A DNA stretch of 53,953 bases from an uncultured Candidatus Poseidoniales archaeon. Lineage in GTDB: Archaea; Thermoplasmatota; Poseidoniia; Poseidoniales; Poseidoniaceae. A model generated the notes under the pieces. The model did not search any database. It saw nothing but the letters and a program-made list of their open reading frames with translations, and had not been told where the DNA came from. The translations under genes were made by a program, and so were the position numbers. The stretch lies in assembly GCA_905181785.1 (NCBI GenBank), contig CAJIZC010000028.1, positions 1-53,953 on the forward strand, in the 5' to 3' direction. Position 1 is the stretch's first letter. The number at the start of each line of letters is the position of its first letter. Shown here in pieces: positions 9,948 through 18,382 of the stretch.

Positions 9948-11435
9948 TCAAGCAAGGTCCCATGTGGGGCCATCAGGGCCATCGGTGACGACAACACCGA
10001 GTGTTGCCAATTCGTCACGGATCTGATCTGCACGTGGCCAATCCTTCGAAGCCCGAGCTTCTGTTCGTTCGAGCAACAGCGATTCAACCTGCTCCGCAAT
10101 GGCTTCTTTTCGAGGGTCAGCTTCAGGTTCAGCCAGCGCTATCTCTGGAGGAGGAAGGACGCCGAGCACGGTGCCCGCAGTTTCTTCCAGCCAATTCACC
10201 GCGTAGTGGGCAAACGCGTTTCGATCCGCATCGTCGAGATCGCTGTTGAGGGTTTTCATCATTTCTCGAATTGCACCAAGCACCTTGGCAACGGCTTCTC
10301 GACTGTTGAAGTCGTCGTCCATGGCTTTAGCAAACCCTTCACCCATTTTTTCAAGCAAGCCGAGTGATTTTGAAAGCGGTTGGGTTGACATCAAGTCTGC
10401 ATGAGGCAACTCGACAGGTGCATCGCTGGTTTTTCCTTTCAGCATAGCGATGTATGTCTCTAGGACCTTGTTGTAGTTTCGTTCTGCGTTCTTGAGAAGG
10501 GTCTCATTCATGTCGATAGGTGAACGGTAATGAGCGTTGACCAAGGCAAAGCGAAGGACCATTGCGTCCACTTTTTCCAAAATATCTCGAATCGTCCAAA
10601 AGTTACCGAGCGACTTGCTCATTTTCTCACCATCAATATTGACAAAACCATTGTGCAACCAATGATGAACAACAGGACTGCACCCTGTGTGGCATTCGCC
10701 TTGGAAAATCTCTGCTTCGTGATGCGGGAATCGCAAGTCATGCCCGCCACCGTGAATGTCAAATTGAGATCCAAAGTGGTCCATGCTCATCGCTGTGCAT
10801 TCAATATGCCAGCCCGGCCGTCCAGGCCCCCATGGTGAATCCCAAGTTGGTTCGCCCGGCTTTGCCGCTTTCCACAATGCGAAATCCTTGTGATCTCGCT
10901 TACCAGAACCTGTTCCTTCTACTCGACCACCTGCACCTGAGCGAACTGCTTCGATGTTTTGGCCAGTGAGAGCACCGTATTTTTCGGGAGCGGATTCGAT
11001 GTCGAAATACACGCCGTCATCCGCAGCGTATGCGTTGCCCTTTTCGATTAAATCTTCTGTGATGCGGATCATGTCATCAACGTATTCTGTGCAGCGCGGG
11101 TAATCATCGGCACGGAGGATGTTCAAAGCATCCATGTCTTCGTAATATGCTTCAATGTTGGCGTCCACAAGGGCCTTCCAGTCACCATCCAATTCGTTGG
11201 CGCGTACGATGATTTTGTCGTCAATGTCAGTGAAGTTTTGAACATAATGAACATCATAGCCAGATGTTTCAAGCCATCTGTGAATTAAATCAAAGGCCAA
11301 ATAACAACGTGCATGCCCCAAATGACAGCGGTCGTAAACGGTAACGCCACACACATACATCGATACCTTCCCCGGTTCCATGGTCGAGAAATCGACTTTC
11401 TCTCGGCGACGGGTATCGTGGAGTCGTAAAGGCAT
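9948..11435 (-). CDS. cysS: Cysteinyl-tRNA synthetase
   Basis: 495 residues, class I synthetase charging tRNA-Cys. The HIGH motif is HLGH (38-41), the zinc-binding Cys29 sits in MYVCGVTVYD, the tRNA-Cys-specific ECTAMS and HHEAE segments are present, and KMSKSLGN lies near residue 270. The anticodon-binding helical domain ends in a wHTH-like tail (RADQIRDELATLGV). Length is normal. It converges on the amidohydrolase gene with only 5 bp between the stops. Confidence 0.97.
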   Translation of the reverse strand: MPLRLHDTRRREKVDFSTMEPGKVSMYVCGVTVYDRCHLGHARCYLAFDLIHRWLETSGYDVHYVQNFTDIDDKIIVRANELDGDWKALVDANIEAYYEDMDALNILRADDYPRCTEYVDDMIRITEDLIEKGNAYAADDGVYFDIESAPEKYGALTGQNIEAVRSGAGGRVEGTGSGKRDHKDFALWKAAKPGEPTWDSPWGPGRPGWHIECTAMSMDHFGSQFDIHGGGHDLRFPHHEAEIFQGECHTGCSPVVHHWLHNGFVNIDGEKMSKSLGNFWTIRDILEKVDAMVLRFALVNAHYRSPIDMNETLLKNAERNYNKVLETYIAMLKGKTSDAPVELPHADLMSTQPLSKSLGLLEKMGEGFAKAMDDDFNSREAVAKVLGAIREMMKTLNSDLDDADRNAFAHYAVNWLEETAGTVLGVLPPPEIALAEPEADPRKEAIAEQVESLLLERTEARASKDWPRADQIRDELATLGVVVTDGPDGPTWDLA

Positions 11436-11501
11436 GGGATACAGCCTTGGGTGTGGCCGTCCTCACTTGAAGGTTAAGACGCTCGGGTGGGTGGGCGGTT
11501 C

Positions 11502-12530
11502 ATGAGCGAAGCAAAACCCAGCAACGGTCAAACGCTTTTCGTGACCGGTGTCAACGGCCACATTGGCAATCACATCGTTCGTGATTTGCTCGAACAGGGG
11601 TACGCTGTCAAAGGCTCAGTTCGAGATCTTAGCGATCCAAAAAAGGTTGATCATGTCCGCAAGCACGCACTTGACCTTGGTGTACCGGAGCGGCTCGAAC
11701 TTGTCGAAGGCGATGTTCTTGACGCGGATGTTTGGGCGGGCCATCTGAAAGGATGCAATGGTTTGTTCCACACAGCAACAGTTTACGCCACAAGTGGGGA
11801 CGCTGCAACCATCATTGACACGGCCAACCTTGGCACTCAACACCTGTTTTATGCGGCAAAGGCTTGTGGCATCCAACGCGTTGTTTACACCTCCAGCATT
11901 GCTGCTGTTGGCTCGACTCCAAAAGGAAGGGCAAAGACAGAAAACGACTGGCAGGCTGATCGAAGTTCGCCTTATGTCATCGCCAAAACGGAATCTGAAC
12001 GCTTGGCTTGGGTGTTGGCAGAAGAGCTGTCGTTGGATGTTCGAACCGTGAATCCAGGGGGCGTTCTTGGTGGAGGGTTTGCACGACCAACGCCGAGCGT
12101 TGAGTGGTTCGAAGATGCCATGAAAGGTGTCTTTCCCGCAGCGCCAAAGATTCCGATGGCCTTCGTTCACGTTGAAGATGTGGCTCTTGCGCATCGCAAA
12201 GCATACGAAATCGACAAGGCTGAAGGCCGGTTTATTCTCGCACCACACAATAATTCCAGCGTGGCTGCCGTGTGTAAGCGGATTCGTGAACTCTATCCCG
12301 ATACAAAGTCACCTAAGCGAGCAATCCCCGTTCCCCTCATGTCCATCGTTGTGTTTCAAGACTGGGTGATGAGCCTCTTTGGAGCACCTCGTCGAATGAC
12401 AAGAAAAGCTGTCAAGGGCTACTTCAAGGGGGATTCCAATTTATCATCGCAAAAAGCGACCGATGTGCTTGGCATCGAATGGCGATCGTTTGATGATTGC
12501 ATTCACGACACTGTGAGGGAATTTCTATGA
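11502..12530 (+). CDS. Extended short-chain dehydrogenase (NAD-dependent epimerase / dihydroflavonol-reductase-like)
   Basis: 342 residues. The Rossmann motif TGVNGHIG lies near residues 15-22, with an NADP-type basic residue in GSVRD after beta-2. TSSIAAVG carries the catalytic Ser, and YVIAKTE (Tyr about 155, Lys +4) completes the catalytic triad. The overall pattern matches the dihydroflavonol-4-reductase/3-beta-HSD-like group of extended SDRs. The substrate is unknown; a sugar-nucleotide, sterol-like or isoprenoid carbonyl is possible. The ATG is preferred over an upstream GTG (11487) because it gives a normal N-terminus. Its stop overlaps the next start (ATGA), so it is translationally coupled to a membrane protein. 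Confidence 0.85.
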   Translation: MSEAKPSNGQTLFVTGVNGHIGNHIVRDLLEQGYAVKGSVRDLSDPKKVDHVRKHALDLGVPERLELVEGDVLDADVWAGHLKGCNGLFHTATVYATSGDAATIIDTANLGTQHLFYAAKACGIQRVVYTSSIAAVGSTPKGRAKTENDWQADRSSPYVIAKTESERLAWVLAEELSLDVRTVNPGGVLGGGFARPTPSVEWFEDAMKGVFPAAPKIPMAFVHVEDVALAHRKAYEIDKAEGRFILAPHNNSSVAAVCKRIRELYPDTKSPKRAIPVPLMSIVVFQDWVMSLFGAPRRMTRKAVKGYFKGDSNLSSQKATDVLGIEWRSFDDCIHDTVREFL

Positions 12531-13243
12531 TTCAATGGTCTGGAAAAAACGGACTCAGCATCAAGGGTGTCGAACTGGATGACCGCTTGTTGTTGCGCGC
12601 AGCGTGGATGACCATGCTGTTCACATGCACCGTCTCGATGATGATTCATGCCCTTTCAGGCAACTCAAGGGCGATTCCCTTTTTCATTTCAGAATCTGAT
12701 TACCCGGGGTTAGAACGCATCGTGTTCAGGTGCGGGTTGAACGCTGCTGGTTTGATGCTATGTTGCCTCGCCTTGCGGCTCCCATATGCGCTGGATCTTT
12801 CACAAAACGCGCGCTTGAGCAAGATGGCCAGAGCAAGCGGGCTCATTACTGGCATCTCGACCATCCTGTTGTCTTGGTTTAGCATGCACACCCATCTGTT
12901 GATTCATTGCATATTGGCATCCATAACATTCGTTGGAGCGTATGTCTGGTCGTACACCATGCATGCTTCTCGGTCGAACAATCCCGGGCTCGGGCACGCA
13001 AAGCGACGAATTTGGTTGACCTTAGGAGGATTGTCCTATGTGGTGATGAACATTGCACTTGCTAAATCGGTGCGTCAATTGGTCTTCGAACAAGGATTGA
13101 CAAAAGGCACTGAAGTGATGAACCTCGCTCAAACCTCAATCAACATCGCGGCACCTGCTGAATACCTGTTTTTCTTCAGCGTCATCATGATGTTAGCGTC
13201 GTTTGACCACGACCTCGCCGAAGCACGCCAAGAACACGCTTGA
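12527..13243 (+). CDS. Six-helix membrane protein, Frag1/DRAM/Sfk1-like
   Basis: 238 residues with about six hydrophobic helices. The overall pattern resembles the eukaryotic Frag1/DRAM/Sfk1 (CWH43 N-domain) family: an early helix, an extracytoplasmic PFFISESDYPGLERIVFR segment resembling the family's F-I-S-D ... P-E motif, and a last helix in APAEYLFFFSVIMML followed by SFDHD. That family affects lipid traffic and GPI-lipid remodelling in eukaryotes; no function is claimed here. The start codon sits in an ATGA overlap with the reductase gene, so the two are co-translated and may act together, for example on a membrane lipid. The call is by pattern memory only. Confidence 0.5.
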   Translation: MIQWSGKNGLSIKGVELDDRLLLRAAWMTMLFTCTVSMMIHALSGNSRAIPFFISESDYPGLERIVFRCGLNAAGLMLCCLALRLPYALDLSQNARLSKMARASGLITGISTILLSWFSMHTHLLIHCILASITFVGAYVWSYTMHASRSNNPGLGHAKRRIWLTLGGLSYVVMNIALAKSVRQLVFEQGLTKGTEVMNLAQTSINIAAPAEYLFFFSVIMMLASFDHDLAEARQEHA

Positions 13244-13281
13244 CGACGATTCCGGCCGTCATGATGCGCCTCTGCCATGCC

Positions 13282-14238
13282 TTATTCCGCACCACCAAGG
13301 CTGAGTATTTTCACATCCAAGGAAGAAAGCGGGACGCTTTGAGGGTCAACACCTGAATCAACAGCACCTTTCCAAACGCGAATATGCATGTCTCGATGAG
13401 ACAAAACGTGATGCACTTCTCCAAGGTAAGCAAGCGAATCAACATCAAGCGATTCGGCCATCACTGGGCCCCACATGCCAGCGAGGATCCCCGTTGCATC
13501 CCGTTGAACAAGTTCTGGCCAACCCCGAGCATCAAGTCGGAGGATGCACATCAGGTCGAGGCGTTTCTTTCGTCGAAGGGTCGGGGCAGGGTATCGAGCG
13601 GGTTCTTGCCTCCCTTCGCACGAGGATGCGATTGGGCATGAGGTGCATTTCGGTGATTTGGGCGTGCAGATGGTTGCACCCAACTCCATAACCGCTTGAT
13701 TCCAGTTCCCGGCATCTGGCGACCAAAGCGCTGCATCAGCCCAAGATTGAACCGAGGCGGGCGAAGGCGAAGTCTCTGCAGTTTGGCGGGCCATGACTCG
13801 TCGCACGTTGCCATCGACGCAGGCAACGGCCTCACCGTGAGCGATGCTTGCGACTGCTGCTGCTGTGTATGGGCCAACGCCTGGCAGGGCCTCAAGCGCC
13901 CTGGCGGTTGTCGGCAACGAGCCACCATGGCCACCGTCTGAACTTGGTGAACAGACCACTTGAGCAAGGCGAAAAAGTCGACGAGCTCTGCTGTAGTAAC
14001 CAGCGCCCTGCCAAAGAAACAAGACTTCCTCTTCGGTTGAATCCGCCATGCTTTGTACGGTTGGGTAACGTTCGAAGATGCGTTGCCAGAACACCACGCC
14101 ACGGCTCACCTGTGTTTGTTGAAGTAAAATTTCAGACAACAAAATGGGCCATGGATCCTTTAGTTGACGCCAAGGCAAGTCCCGTTGATGTTCTGCGAAC
14201 CACGCCAACAATGCGTCTTGGTTGAGGCTTGGTGGCAT
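13282..14238 (-). CDS. mutY: A/G-specific adenine DNA glycosylase
   Basis: 318 residues. Removes adenine mispaired with 8-oxoguanine. Visible features: LLSEILLQQTQV with catalytic Glu36; the HhH LEALPGVGPYTAAAVASIA; catalytic Asp142 in VDGNVRRVMAR; a [4Fe-4S] cluster loop C-x6-C-x2-C-x5-C (CTPKSPKCTSCPIASSC); and a NUDIX-like C-terminal recognition domain with LSHRDMHIRVW. ATG 14238 is chosen because the longer frame would run 128 bp into the upstream gene. The gene follows the Fe-S oxidoreductase by 16 bp and is probably in its operon, both products being iron-sulfur proteins. Confidence 0.95.
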   Translation of the reverse strand: MPPSLNQDALLAWFAEHQRDLPWRQLKDPWPILLSEILLQQTQVSRGVVFWQRIFERYPTVQSMADSTEEEVLFLWQGAGYYSRARRLFRLAQVVCSPSSDGGHGGSLPTTARALEALPGVGPYTAAAVASIAHGEAVACVDGNVRRVMARQTAETSPSPASVQSWADAALWSPDAGNWNQAVMELGATICTPKSPKCTSCPIASSCEGRQEPARYPAPTLRRKKRLDLMCILRLDARGWPELVQRDATGILAGMWGPVMAESLDVDSLAYLGEVHHVLSHRDMHIRVWKGAVDSGVDPQSVPLSSLDVKILSLGGAE

Positions 14239-14254
14239 GGAGCGAACCCCTGAA

Positions 14255-16291
14255 TCAGGCTTCTGTTTGAACTGGAGCTGCTTTCTTTGCTTCGATTGCA
14301 GCATCGTTGGCCTTGATTTGTTCCCAAACAATTTCAGCAATGTCTTTGACTTCCATCTTCGAGTCAATGGCAGAGAGACCATCGCTCACCATGGTCGAGC
14401 AGAAGGGGCAACCAACAGCAACTGTTTCAGCGCCGGTTTCTGCAATTTCCTTCGCACGAATGACGTTCACGCGCTGGTCTGCGTCTTCCTCCATCCACAT
14501 TTGAGCGCCACCGGCGCCACAGCAGAAGGATTGCTTCCCGTGCCGTTCGATTTCAACATCCACACCGCCAATGGCGTTGCGTGGAGCATCGAGTTCGCCG
14601 CCGATGCGGCCGAGGTAGCATGGGTCGTGGAAGGTGACCGAGGGGTCGTGCTTCGGGTCAGGAAGTTTACCCTCTTGCTGAAGGTGATTGATGAGTTGCG
14701 AGTGGTGCATCACTTCAATGTCCTCGCCACCGTAGTCCTTGTATTCCTTTCCAAGGGTGTGGAAGCAGTGCGGGCACGATGCGACGATCTTTTTGACGCC
14801 GATTTCCTCAAAGGTTGCCAGGTTCGTTTCAGCCAGCATCTGGAACAGGTACTCGTTGCCAGCCCGGCGCGCTGAGTCGCCGCTGCAGCCTTCTTGCATG
14901 CCGAGGATACCGACATCAAGGCCGGCTTCTTTCATCACGCTGATGGTGTCTCGAGCGACCTTCTTGTTGCGTTCATCGAAGGATGCGGCACAGCCTGCGA
15001 AGTAGATGTATTCTGCAGGTTCTGCAACCTTGACGTCCAACCCTTCTGCCCAGTCACCGCGTTCGTGGGCTGGCAAACCATAGGGGTTCGAATCTGATTC
15101 GAGATTTTCAATGGTCGCCATCAAGGGTGCGATGGTTTCTTCGACGCTTTCGTCAAATTCCATACGCTCCATCATCAAGTGGCGGCGAGCGTCGGTGAGT
15201 TTTGGAACGTGATCGATGTAGATTGGGCACGCTTCTACGCAAGCGTGGCAGGTGGTGCACGCCCAGATGGCTTCTTCGCCAAATCGAGCAATGATGTCTT
15301 GCGCTGGCGTTTCTCCAGCCATCAACGCTGTTGAGTTGTCATTGGCGTAGTGGCGTACATCGTGAATGATTTGCATGGGGTTGAGCGATTTACCGCTTTG
15401 AAATGCGGGGCAAACGTCTTGGCAGCGAGCGCATGAAGTGCAAGCCCAACCATCGATGAGGTTGCGCCATGTGAGGTCGGTGTAGTTGACCGTTCCAAAC
15501 GATTCGATGTCGAGGTCGTCCAAAAGCACAGCCTTGCCGTCTTCGCCTCGGGCCAAGGGCTCCATTGTTGCCATTGGGCGCATGTCGTGGAAGAACACGT
15601 TTGGGAAGGCCATGACAAGGTGCATGTGCTTTGAAAGAGGGATGAGGAATAAGAAGGTGGAAATCGCAAGCATGTGCATCCAATAGGAAGCGACGACTAA
15701 GAGCGTGCTTGGCGACATTGTGTCGGCAACCCAAGCGCCAATTGGCTCCCAGGTGGAGGATACGCCTGCTTCGCCTGCCTCGACCACAAACGAGGTCAGG
15801 GTAATCGTCATGATCAGCACGAGAATGAAGTTGCCTTCAAGTTGTGATTTTCCCTTGAGTTTCTCAGGCGTGAAGACAACACGCCGGAGCAGGGCAGCGC
15901 AGCAACCAATCAGTGCAATGGTGTAGCCAGTCTCAACGATGAGGTTCCAAGGACCACGGACAACGTCCGGCAGGAGGTTATGCGAAAACCAATTCGCAGT
16001 AGCAAGATCGAACATGTCGGTTGAGAGCATCAAGAAGCCCCAGAACATGAGAACGTGGATGCCACCTGCAATGCGATCTTCGAGCACTCGCTTTTGACCG
16101 AGCCAGCCTGTGATGACTTCTTTGATTCGTGCGCCCCAATTGTCGAATCGGTTGTCAGGCGCACCGATCAAAACAAGGCGGGATGCCTTGACGACTTGAT
16201 AGAGGAAAAATCCTCCAGAGATTGCCCCAAGAACAAGCAAAAGGAGCCAACCCGGCAATGGACCGTATGACATTGAGAGAGGATGTTCCAT
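14255..16291 (-). CDS. Membrane-bound Fe-S oxidoreductase (HdrD/GlpC/FadF-like)
   Basis: 678 residues. The N-terminal ~270 residues hold about six transmembrane helices of the NarI/cytochrome-b-like type with several His (for example IHVLMFWGF and YWMHML). Next come two [4Fe-4S] ferredoxin motifs (CTSCARCQDVCP and CTTCHACVEACP), then two CCG domains (CPHCFHTLG, HDPCYLG, FCCGAGG, GCPFC) that bind non-cubane or cubane clusters in heterodisulfide-reductase subunits. Such fusions pass electrons between the quinone pool and soluble partners; in aerobes the FadF/Etf-quinone type serves acyl-CoA oxidation. That role is inferred, as no Etf gene is in the window. MSYGPL (16273) is an alternative start. 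Confidence 0.85.
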   Translation of the reverse strand: MEHPLSMSYGPLPGWLLLLVLGAISGGFFLYQVVKASRLVLIGAPDNRFDNWGARIKEVITGWLGQKRVLEDRIAGGIHVLMFWGFLMLSTDMFDLATANWFSHNLLPDVVRGPWNLIVETGYTIALIGCCAALLRRVVFTPEKLKGKSQLEGNFILVLIMTITLTSFVVEAGEAGVSSTWEPIGAWVADTMSPSTLLVVASYWMHMLAISTFLFLIPLSKHMHLVMAFPNVFFHDMRPMATMEPLARGEDGKAVLLDDLDIESFGTVNYTDLTWRNLIDGWACTSCARCQDVCPAFQSGKSLNPMQIIHDVRHYANDNSTALMAGETPAQDIIARFGEEAIWACTTCHACVEACPIYIDHVPKLTDARRHLMMERMEFDESVEETIAPLMATIENLESDSNPYGLPAHERGDWAEGLDVKVAEPAEYIYFAGCAASFDERNKKVARDTISVMKEAGLDVGILGMQEGCSGDSARRAGNEYLFQMLAETNLATFEEIGVKKIVASCPHCFHTLGKEYKDYGGEDIEVMHHSQLINHLQQEGKLPDPKHDPSVTFHDPCYLGRIGGELDAPRNAIGGVDVEIERHGKQSFCCGAGGAQMWMEEDADQRVNVIRAKEIAETGAETVAVGCPFCSTMVSDGLSAIDSKMEVKDIAEIVWEQIKANDAAIEAKKAAPVQTEA

Positions 16292-16441
16292 GATGCATCA
16301 CCAAGGGAGCACGGCTCCCCTACATACCGCCAGCGAAAACCAATCCTTGAATGCACCGTCAAGATACCATCAGCGAAGGCGGTGTTTCAACAAGGGATAT
16401 GAAGCGAGCGTGCGTGGTCTTACACAAGGGGGGCTGTGAGG

Positions 16442-17611
16442 ATGAAGGTCGAAGCGAGCGCCCCCGGAAAATGCATCCTCTTCGGCGAGCATGCTGTTGT
16501 TTTTGGACAACCGGCGGTCGCAGTGGCCATTGAACAACGCATTCAAGTGAGCATCGAAGCGATTGAAGGCGAGGATTGGAAACTCGAAGGCATGCGATTT
16601 GATCCTAAAAAGCACCCACACATCGACACCTTGCGTCACCGGTTGTGGCCATCTGAAGCAGGCGCTCCTGCGCTGTCGATCCAAGTCAACGGGGATATTC
16701 CAAGGGCATCTGGCCTTGGTTCCTCGGCAGCCTTGAGCGTTGCTGCATCCGCTGCACTCCGAGCAGCGCGTGGCCGTTGGCTCACAGAACAGGGCAGCGG
16801 CACTGAAATGTGGGCAGAAGGCTATGCGAGCACGATAAACGACACCGATGCCTACGGCTCCAATGAAGGACCAAAAGTCGGCCTACGGCCATCGAAGGTT
16901 CAACACAAGTCGATCCTATGCAGCGGCGTTGAAGCGGTCAATGAGGATGAATGCGCACTGTTGAGTCACGCTGTAGAAGCCTCGGCCCAAGGCGGAAGAG
17001 CGTCGCCAATGGACGCTTCAACCTGCGCCCATGGCGGGATTTTATTGCTCAGTGATGTCATCGAAGAAGATGCAAATCATCTTTATCAGCGTCAATTAGA
17101 AATGAGCGACGCCACGCGAACTTGGCAACTTCACGAACTGACCGTACCCAAAGGCGGAGACGAGGTTTACTTGGTGATCGGAAACACTGGCGTCCATGCA
17201 CCAACCTCGGCTCAAGTCGCCAAAGTCGCCAGAGCGATCGAACGGAACCCTGAACGGATGAAAGAAATCGAAACAATCGGCGTGATCTCACGCCGCGGCA
17301 TTCTTGCTCTCAAGCAGGGTGACTTTGAGGCGGTTGGAAGGGCGATGACTGAAAACCAAGTCATGTTGCAAGGCCTTGGCGTTTCATGCCCGGAATTGGA
17401 CGCACTTGTTCGTGCAGCGGCGCCTTCTGCGCTCGGCGCTAAACTCACAGGAGCAGGTGGTGGAGGATGCATGGTTGCGTTAACGAGGGATCCAAAAGCA
17501 ACAAGTGAAGCCATTGAATTGGCCGGTGGGCGAACGCTGATCTCGACCTTTGGAAACGATGGTTTAAGGGTCGAAATGGCACAAGGCGTTCCGTTTTGGA
17601 GTCCTGCATGA
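16442..17611 (+). CDS. mvk: Mevalonate kinase
   Basis: 389 residues, GHMP kinase. It phosphorylates mevalonate in archaeal isoprenoid-lipid synthesis. Motif 1 is APGKCILFGEHAVVFG (7-22), the ATP-binding PRASGLGSSAALSVA spans 88-102, the catalytic Asp region is SPMDASTCAHGG, and motif 3 is LTGAGGGGCMVAL. Length is about 80 residues greater than compact archaeal enzymes. A GTG lies 6 nt upstream in frame; the ATG gives the family-like MKVEASAPGK start. No other mevalonate-pathway gene is near. Confidence 0.93.
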   Translation: MKVEASAPGKCILFGEHAVVFGQPAVAVAIEQRIQVSIEAIEGEDWKLEGMRFDPKKHPHIDTLRHRLWPSEAGAPALSIQVNGDIPRASGLGSSAALSVAASAALRAARGRWLTEQGSGTEMWAEGYASTINDTDAYGSNEGPKVGLRPSKVQHKSILCSGVEAVNEDECALLSHAVEASAQGGRASPMDASTCAHGGILLLSDVIEEDANHLYQRQLEMSDATRTWQLHELTVPKGGDEVYLVIGNTGVHAPTSAQVAKVARAIERNPERMKEIETIGVISRRGILALKQGDFEAVGRAMTENQVMLQGLGVSCPELDALVRAAAPSALGAKLTGAGGGGCMVALTRDPKATSEAIELAGGRTLISTFGNDGLRVEMAQGVPFWSPA

Positions 17612-17670
17612 CAAGCGCCCCGCAGTTCCCCGTTTCTGCTGAGTTTTGGTGGTATGGAGTCTGCCTTTCT

Positions 17671-17690
17671 TTTATATAGTGGTTATATAT
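17671..17690 (+). promoter_or_regulatory. Tandem TATA boxes upstream of tbp
   Basis: Two strong TATA elements lie 12 bp apart: TTTATATA (17671-17678) and TTATATAT (17683-17690). The first is centred about 27 nt before the tbp start codon, giving a leaderless mRNA. The second would place initiation about 12 nt inside the gene or occlude the start. Because the product is itself the TATA-binding protein, a self-regulating arrangement is conceivable. Confidence 0.75.
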
Positions 17691-17700
17691 CGCTGTCACC

Positions 17701-18321
17701 ATGACTACCGATGAAGAACGTCTAACCGTCGTAAACGTGGTTGCCAGCACACGAGTTGCTGAGGAACTGGACCTACCTGATATCGCAATTCAATTGAATT
17801 GCGAATACGAACCAGAGCAATTCCCTGGTGTTGTGTACAGAGTGACCGAGCCAAAACTCGCCATCCTCATGTTCCGCTCCGGACGTGCAGTGTGCACCGG
17901 CGGAAAGAACGAAGATAACATTCACACTGGTATTGAGCGCATGATCAACGATTTGCGCGCTGCTGGCATCGAAACATGGAACCTCGACCAAGTGGAAATT
18001 GAAGTTCAAAACATGGTCGCTACCTACGCCTTGCACTACCCCGAGGATTACACTGGAACCGACAAGTTCACCGGCGAACCGCAAGCTGGCGTTCCTCGCA
18101 AATTGAACCTCAACAACCTCACCTTCCACCTGCCATTCGACAAGGTGGAGTACGAACCAGAACAATTCCCAGGCCTCATTTACCGCCTTGACTACCCCAA
18201 GGTAGTTTGCCTCATTTTCGGCAGCGGCAAAATGGTCATTACCGGTGCCCGGCACAAGGATGAGATCCTCGAAGCCGTTGAAATCATCAAGGACGAACTG
18301 GCTGATTTGCTGGAATACTGA
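17701..18321 (+). CDS. tbp: TATA-box-binding protein with an insertion in repeat 2
   Basis: 206 residues. General transcription factor that bends promoter DNA and recruits TFB. Two pseudo-symmetric repeats: the first at about 8-95 (VVNVVAST ... EYEPEQFPGVVYR ... GRAVCTGGKN), the second at about 98-200 (EVQNMVAT ... EYEPEQFPGLIYR ... SGKMVITGARHK). Between QNMV and EYEPEQ of repeat 2 there are 43 residues, roughly 20 more than usual in archaeal TBPs; the extra segment (about 110-132, YPEDYTGTDKFTGEP...) is rich in polar residues and Gly/Pro. The usual acidic C-tail is short. A promoter with two TATA boxes precedes it and the transcript looks leaderless. Confidence 0.96.
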   Translation: MTTDEERLTVVNVVASTRVAEELDLPDIAIQLNCEYEPEQFPGVVYRVTEPKLAILMFRSGRAVCTGGKNEDNIHTGIERMINDLRAAGIETWNLDQVEIEVQNMVATYALHYPEDYTGTDKFTGEPQAGVPRKLNLNNLTFHLPFDKVEYEPEQFPGLIYRLDYPKVVCLIFGSGKMVITGARHKDEILEAVEIIKDELADLLEY

Positions 18322-18382
18322 ATCGAACGCACCCTGCTTGTGCAGGAGAAGCGTTGATGTTCTACTGAGCGTGTCGCGTAGC

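Noticed and set aside
16292-16441. 150-bp divergent gap between the Fe-S oxidoreductase and mevalonate kinase genes, checked for promoters
   Set aside because: No convincing TATA element at the expected distance from either start and no other structure seen.
18322-18360. Small hairpin (CCTGC-loop-GCAGG) after tbp as a terminator
   Set aside because: Only five base pairs and no T-tract; too weak to annotate.
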